This document shows, piece by piece, positions 5,477-7,195 of a stretch of 7,195 bases of DNA. The stretch's first letter is position 1. Every line of letters begins with the position of its first letter. The notes under the pieces were generated by a model that ran no database searches, was not told the DNA's origin, and saw nothing but the letters and a program-made list of their open reading frames with translations. The stretch comes from an uncultured Lachnoclostridium sp. (GTDB lineage: Bacteria; Bacillota; Clostridia; Lachnospirales; Lachnospiraceae): positions 1-7,195 of the forward strand of contig CABQJX010000132.1 in the NCBI GenBank assembly GCA_902464595.1, given 5' to 3'. The translations under genes and the position numbers were made by a program.

Positions 5477-6832
5477 CTATCTTTCTATATAATGTTTTAC
5501 CGCCGCATTCGCCTTTTCAGTCACTTTTTCTTCTTCAATGCCTATAAGCCTACCTTCCTGCACTACGACCCGTCCATTCACCACCGTGTAGTCCACCGCA
5601 CCCTTGAGCCCCACAGTGCACAGCATAGAACGAAAATCAAATTGGGTTCCCACCAGCTCCAGACGGTTTTCATTTACCAAAAAGAAATCAGCAGCCATTC
5701 CCAATGCAATGGATCCCAAATCTTTACGCCCTAAAAGCTCTGCGCTCCCCCTGGTGGCCATCTTTAAAAGCTCATACCCACTGGGAGCCTGATTGCTGCT
5801 GTTTAACCGGTGGAGCAGATAGGCTACACGCAATTCCTCCAGCAAATTAGAACCGTCGTTGCTGGCAGAGCCATCTACCGCCAGCCCCACCGGGACTCCC
5901 AATTCCAGCATAAGGGGAATCTTAGCGATACCGGAGGAAAGCTTCATATTGGATATAGGGCAGTGGGCCACTCCCGTCTTTGTCTCAGCAAGATAAGCCA
6001 CCTCCTCATCTGTAAAATGGATACCGTGGGCATACCAGACATCCTCGCCTACCCAGCCGAGACTTTCCATGTACTCCAATGGACGCATATGGAAATGGCT
6101 CAGTGTATACTGTTCTTCATCTTTTGTCTCAGCCAAATGAGTGTGAAGCCTCACATGAAGCTTTCTCGCCAGCTTCGCAGATTCCCGAAGAAGTTCTCCG
6201 GAAACGCTGAAGGGAGAACAAGGAGCCAGAGCAACCTGGCGCATAGAATACAGGGAAGGATCATGAAATTTTTTCACAGCCTCCTCGGAATCTGACAAAA
6301 TCTGATCCACAGACTGTACCACACAATCAGGCGGAAGCCCTCCGTCCTTTACGCTCAAATCCATACTTCCCCTAGTTGCATGAAAACGCATCCCCAAGTC
6401 GTCTGCGGCCGCAAACTGGGCATCCAAAATCCCCGTCTCCCTTCCCTTAGGAAAGACATAATGATGATCCAAACAGGTGGTACAGCCTGTTTTCAACAGC
6501 TCCCCCATTCCGGTGAGAGAGCTGTAATAAGTTACATCCTCATCCACATGTTTCCATATTTCATATAATGTTTTCAGCCATGGAAAAAGCTCCATGTTCT
6601 GTACCTGCGGTAAATTTCGACTGAATGTCTGATACAGGTGATGATGGGTATTGATCAATCCCGGATACATCACCATATTAGATCCATCGATCACTTCATC
6701 CGCTGTCATTGTCTCCTGCCCAATGGCAGAGATCACTCCATCCTGCACCATCACATTCACATTCTCCAGAACCCGGTCGTCTGTGTCACATGTCACAAGA
6801 TGTCTTACGTTTTTTACAAGTAATGTTTTCAT
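5477..6832 (-). CDS. amidohydrolase, probable 8-oxoguanine deaminase
   Basis: This is a 451-residue cytosolic metal-dependent hydrolase of the TRZ/ATZ / guanine-deaminase-like branch. The metal site is visible: His63 and His65 in GLINTHHHLYQ, His232 in HTHLAE with Glu235 as likely proton shuttle, His269 in AHGIHF and Asp320 in VDGSASND. NMELFPWL (79-86) and GSASND followed by SNLLEELR are features I associate with 8-oxoguanine deaminase (8-oxoguanine to urate, EC 3.5.4.32). A related guanine, pterin or s-triazine deaminase is possible. The small beta-sandwich is formed by the N-terminal 55 and C-terminal 80 residues. The start at 6832 is chosen because AAGGAGG lies 8 nt upstream; the frame extends to 6907 without a comparable site. 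It is convergent with uxaC, appears monocistronic, and has no evident tie to hexuronate metabolism. Confidence 0.85.
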   Translation of the reverse strand: MKTLLVKNVRHLVTCDTDDRVLENVNVMVQDGVISAIGQETMTADEVIDGSNMVMYPGLINTHHHLYQTFSRNLPQVQNMELFPWLKTLYEIWKHVDEDVTYYSSLTGMGELLKTGCTTCLDHHYVFPKGRETGILDAQFAAADDLGMRFHATRGSMDLSVKDGGLPPDCVVQSVDQILSDSEEAVKKFHDPSLYSMRQVALAPCSPFSVSGELLRESAKLARKLHVRLHTHLAETKDEEQYTLSHFHMRPLEYMESLGWVGEDVWYAHGIHFTDEEVAYLAETKTGVAHCPISNMKLSSGIAKIPLMLELGVPVGLAVDGSASNDGSNLLEELRVAYLLHRLNSSNQAPSGYELLKMATRGSAELLGRKDLGSIALGMAADFFLVNENRLELVGTQFDFRSMLCTVGLKGAVDYTVVNGRVVVQEGRLIGIEEEKVTEKANAAVKHYIER

Positions 6833-6882
6833 CCTACTTGCCTCCTTCTGCAAAATAATCTGTGTATCATGACTATATGACT

Positions 6883-6912
6883 GGTATACTGCTGACATGA
6901 TGTGCATTGAAA
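6883..6912 (-). promoter_or_regulatory. weak candidate promoter of the deaminase gene
   Basis: On the minus strand TTTCAA (6912-6907) and TATACC (6888-6883) are 18 nt apart, giving a start near 6876 and a leader of about 45 nt. A perfect TTGACA at 6957-6952 has no -10 at proper spacing. The match is modest and I see no purine riboswitch pattern in the leader. Confidence 0.25.
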
Positions 6913-7072
6913 GGCCAGCTATGTTTTAGACAGCGATATAGAATATGATCTTGTCAAAGAACTGTTTTATCCCATTGGCCGCATAGCGGCCTTTACTATT
7001 ATAGCAGGCTGCATCCTATTCCTTCAATGGGCATCATCCCAAATTAAATGCTGCTTTTTTATGCATACCTGA
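6911..7072 (+). pseudogene. possible tail remnant of a membrane protein gene
   Basis: An open frame with no start codon runs from a TGA at 6908-6910 to a TGA at 7070-7072. It reads like real protein: KASYVLDSDIEYDLVKELF, then YPIGRIAAFTIIAGCILFLQ and WASSQIKCCFFMHT. It has an acidic/basic loop followed by a hydrophobic stretch of about 18 residues that could span a membrane, as in the last third of a major-facilitator transporter. The family is a guess from the general pattern. There is no ATG, GTG or TTG with a ribosome binding site, and the deaminase 5' region abuts it, so it would be a 5'-deleted relic. Chance is possible in only 162 nt. Confidence 0.35.
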
Positions 7073-7093
7073 CAAATATCAAAAACAAAAATA

Positions 7094-7129
7094 CTGCTGT
7101 CCAACGGTATAAAACCGTTGAAACAGCAG
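7094..7129. terminator. rnpB terminator
   Basis: CTGCTGT (7094-7100) pairs with ACAGCAG (7123-7129), and the inner arms CAACGGT (7102-7108) and ACCGTTG (7114-7120) pair around a 5-nt ATAAA loop, giving 14 bp with a small internal bulge. On the minus strand TATTTTTGTTTTT follows (7093-7081), a good terminator for rnpB about 10 nt past its 3' end. On the plus strand CATTTTT follows, so it may act in both directions. Confidence 0.88.
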
Positions 7130-7139
7130 CATTTTTGTA

Positions 7140-7195
7140 CTGTGAGCAGGACGATAAGCCGGGTTATGTCGTTGGATGGCCATCTATCTAGGACT
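7140..7195 (-). ncRNA. rnpB: RNase P RNA, 3' end (runs off right edge)
   Basis: Read on the minus strand, the edge contains CCTAGATAGATGG, then CCAACGACATAACCCGGCTT and ATCGTCC. This matches the conserved 3' portion of bacterial RNase P RNA (E. coli has CCTAGATGAATGACTG, then CCACGACAGAACCCGGCTTA, then TCGG). RNase P RNA is the catalytic component that matures tRNA 5' ends. Only about 56 nt of some 350-400 are inside the window. The exact 3' end is uncertain by several nucleotides because the 5' strand of helix P1 is not visible. A terminator follows directly. Confidence 0.9.

Noticed and set aside
6977..6991. GGCCGC/GCGGCC hairpin followed by TTT as a terminator
   Set aside because: The stem is 6 bp with a 3-nt loop and only three T residues follow; it also falls inside the protein-like remnant frame.
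1..7195. Mobile elements, defence genes, tRNAs or an undescribed system
   Set aside because: I found no transposase, integrase, terminal inverted repeats, tRNA or defence-type proteins; every large frame belongs to a known metabolic or regulatory family.

Overview
The window looks like a chromosomal segment of a low-to-mid-GC Firmicute, most likely a Lachnospiraceae or other clostridial gut-type anaerobe. The clues are strong AGGAGG ribosome binding sites, near-consensus sigma-A promoters, LacI/CcpA-type palindromes and a Bacillus/Clostridium-style hexuronate gene set. The taxonomic placement is inference. All main genes are recognisable metabolic or housekeeping families, and I see no undescribed multi-gene system. 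The most interesting content is the regulatory DNA.

Layout. Positions 1-64 (minus) hold the first 21 codons of a KDPG/KHG aldolase (eda/kdgA) running off the left edge, with a near-perfect promoter and a 16-bp palindrome in its leader. Positions 230-994 (minus) encode an IclR-family regulator with its own promoter and a leader carrying three copies of a 10-mer. Positions 1190-2671 (minus) encode altronate dehydratase UxaA. Between 2672 and 2903 lies a divergent control region: each of two sigma-A promoters is followed directly by a TGTAAG-CTTACA operator. Positions 2904-3905 (plus) encode a LacI-family regulator, followed 14 nt later by glucuronate/galacturonate isomerase UxaC (3920-5335). 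A strong bidirectional terminator (5397-5439) separates uxaC from a convergent amidohydrolase, probably 8-oxoguanine deaminase (5477-6832, minus). The 6833-7139 gap holds an unstarted reading frame that looks like the tail of a decayed membrane protein, then the rnpB terminator. The right edge (about 7140-7195, minus) is the 3' end of RNase P RNA.

How the genes work together. UxaC isomerises D-galacturonate to tagaturonate (and D-glucuronate to fructuronate). UxaA dehydrates altronate to 2-keto-3-deoxygluconate (KDG). After phosphorylation to KDPG, Eda cleaves it to pyruvate and glyceraldehyde-3-phosphate. The reductase UxaB and the kinase KdgK are not in the window. The LacI protein is the obvious ExuR-like candidate for the two divergent operators. 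The IclR protein may be a KDG-type regulator of eda and itself, because the eda palindrome half-site resembles the iclR leader repeats. The deaminase (purine salvage or repair) and rnpB look functionally unrelated to the hexuronate cluster and mark its right border.
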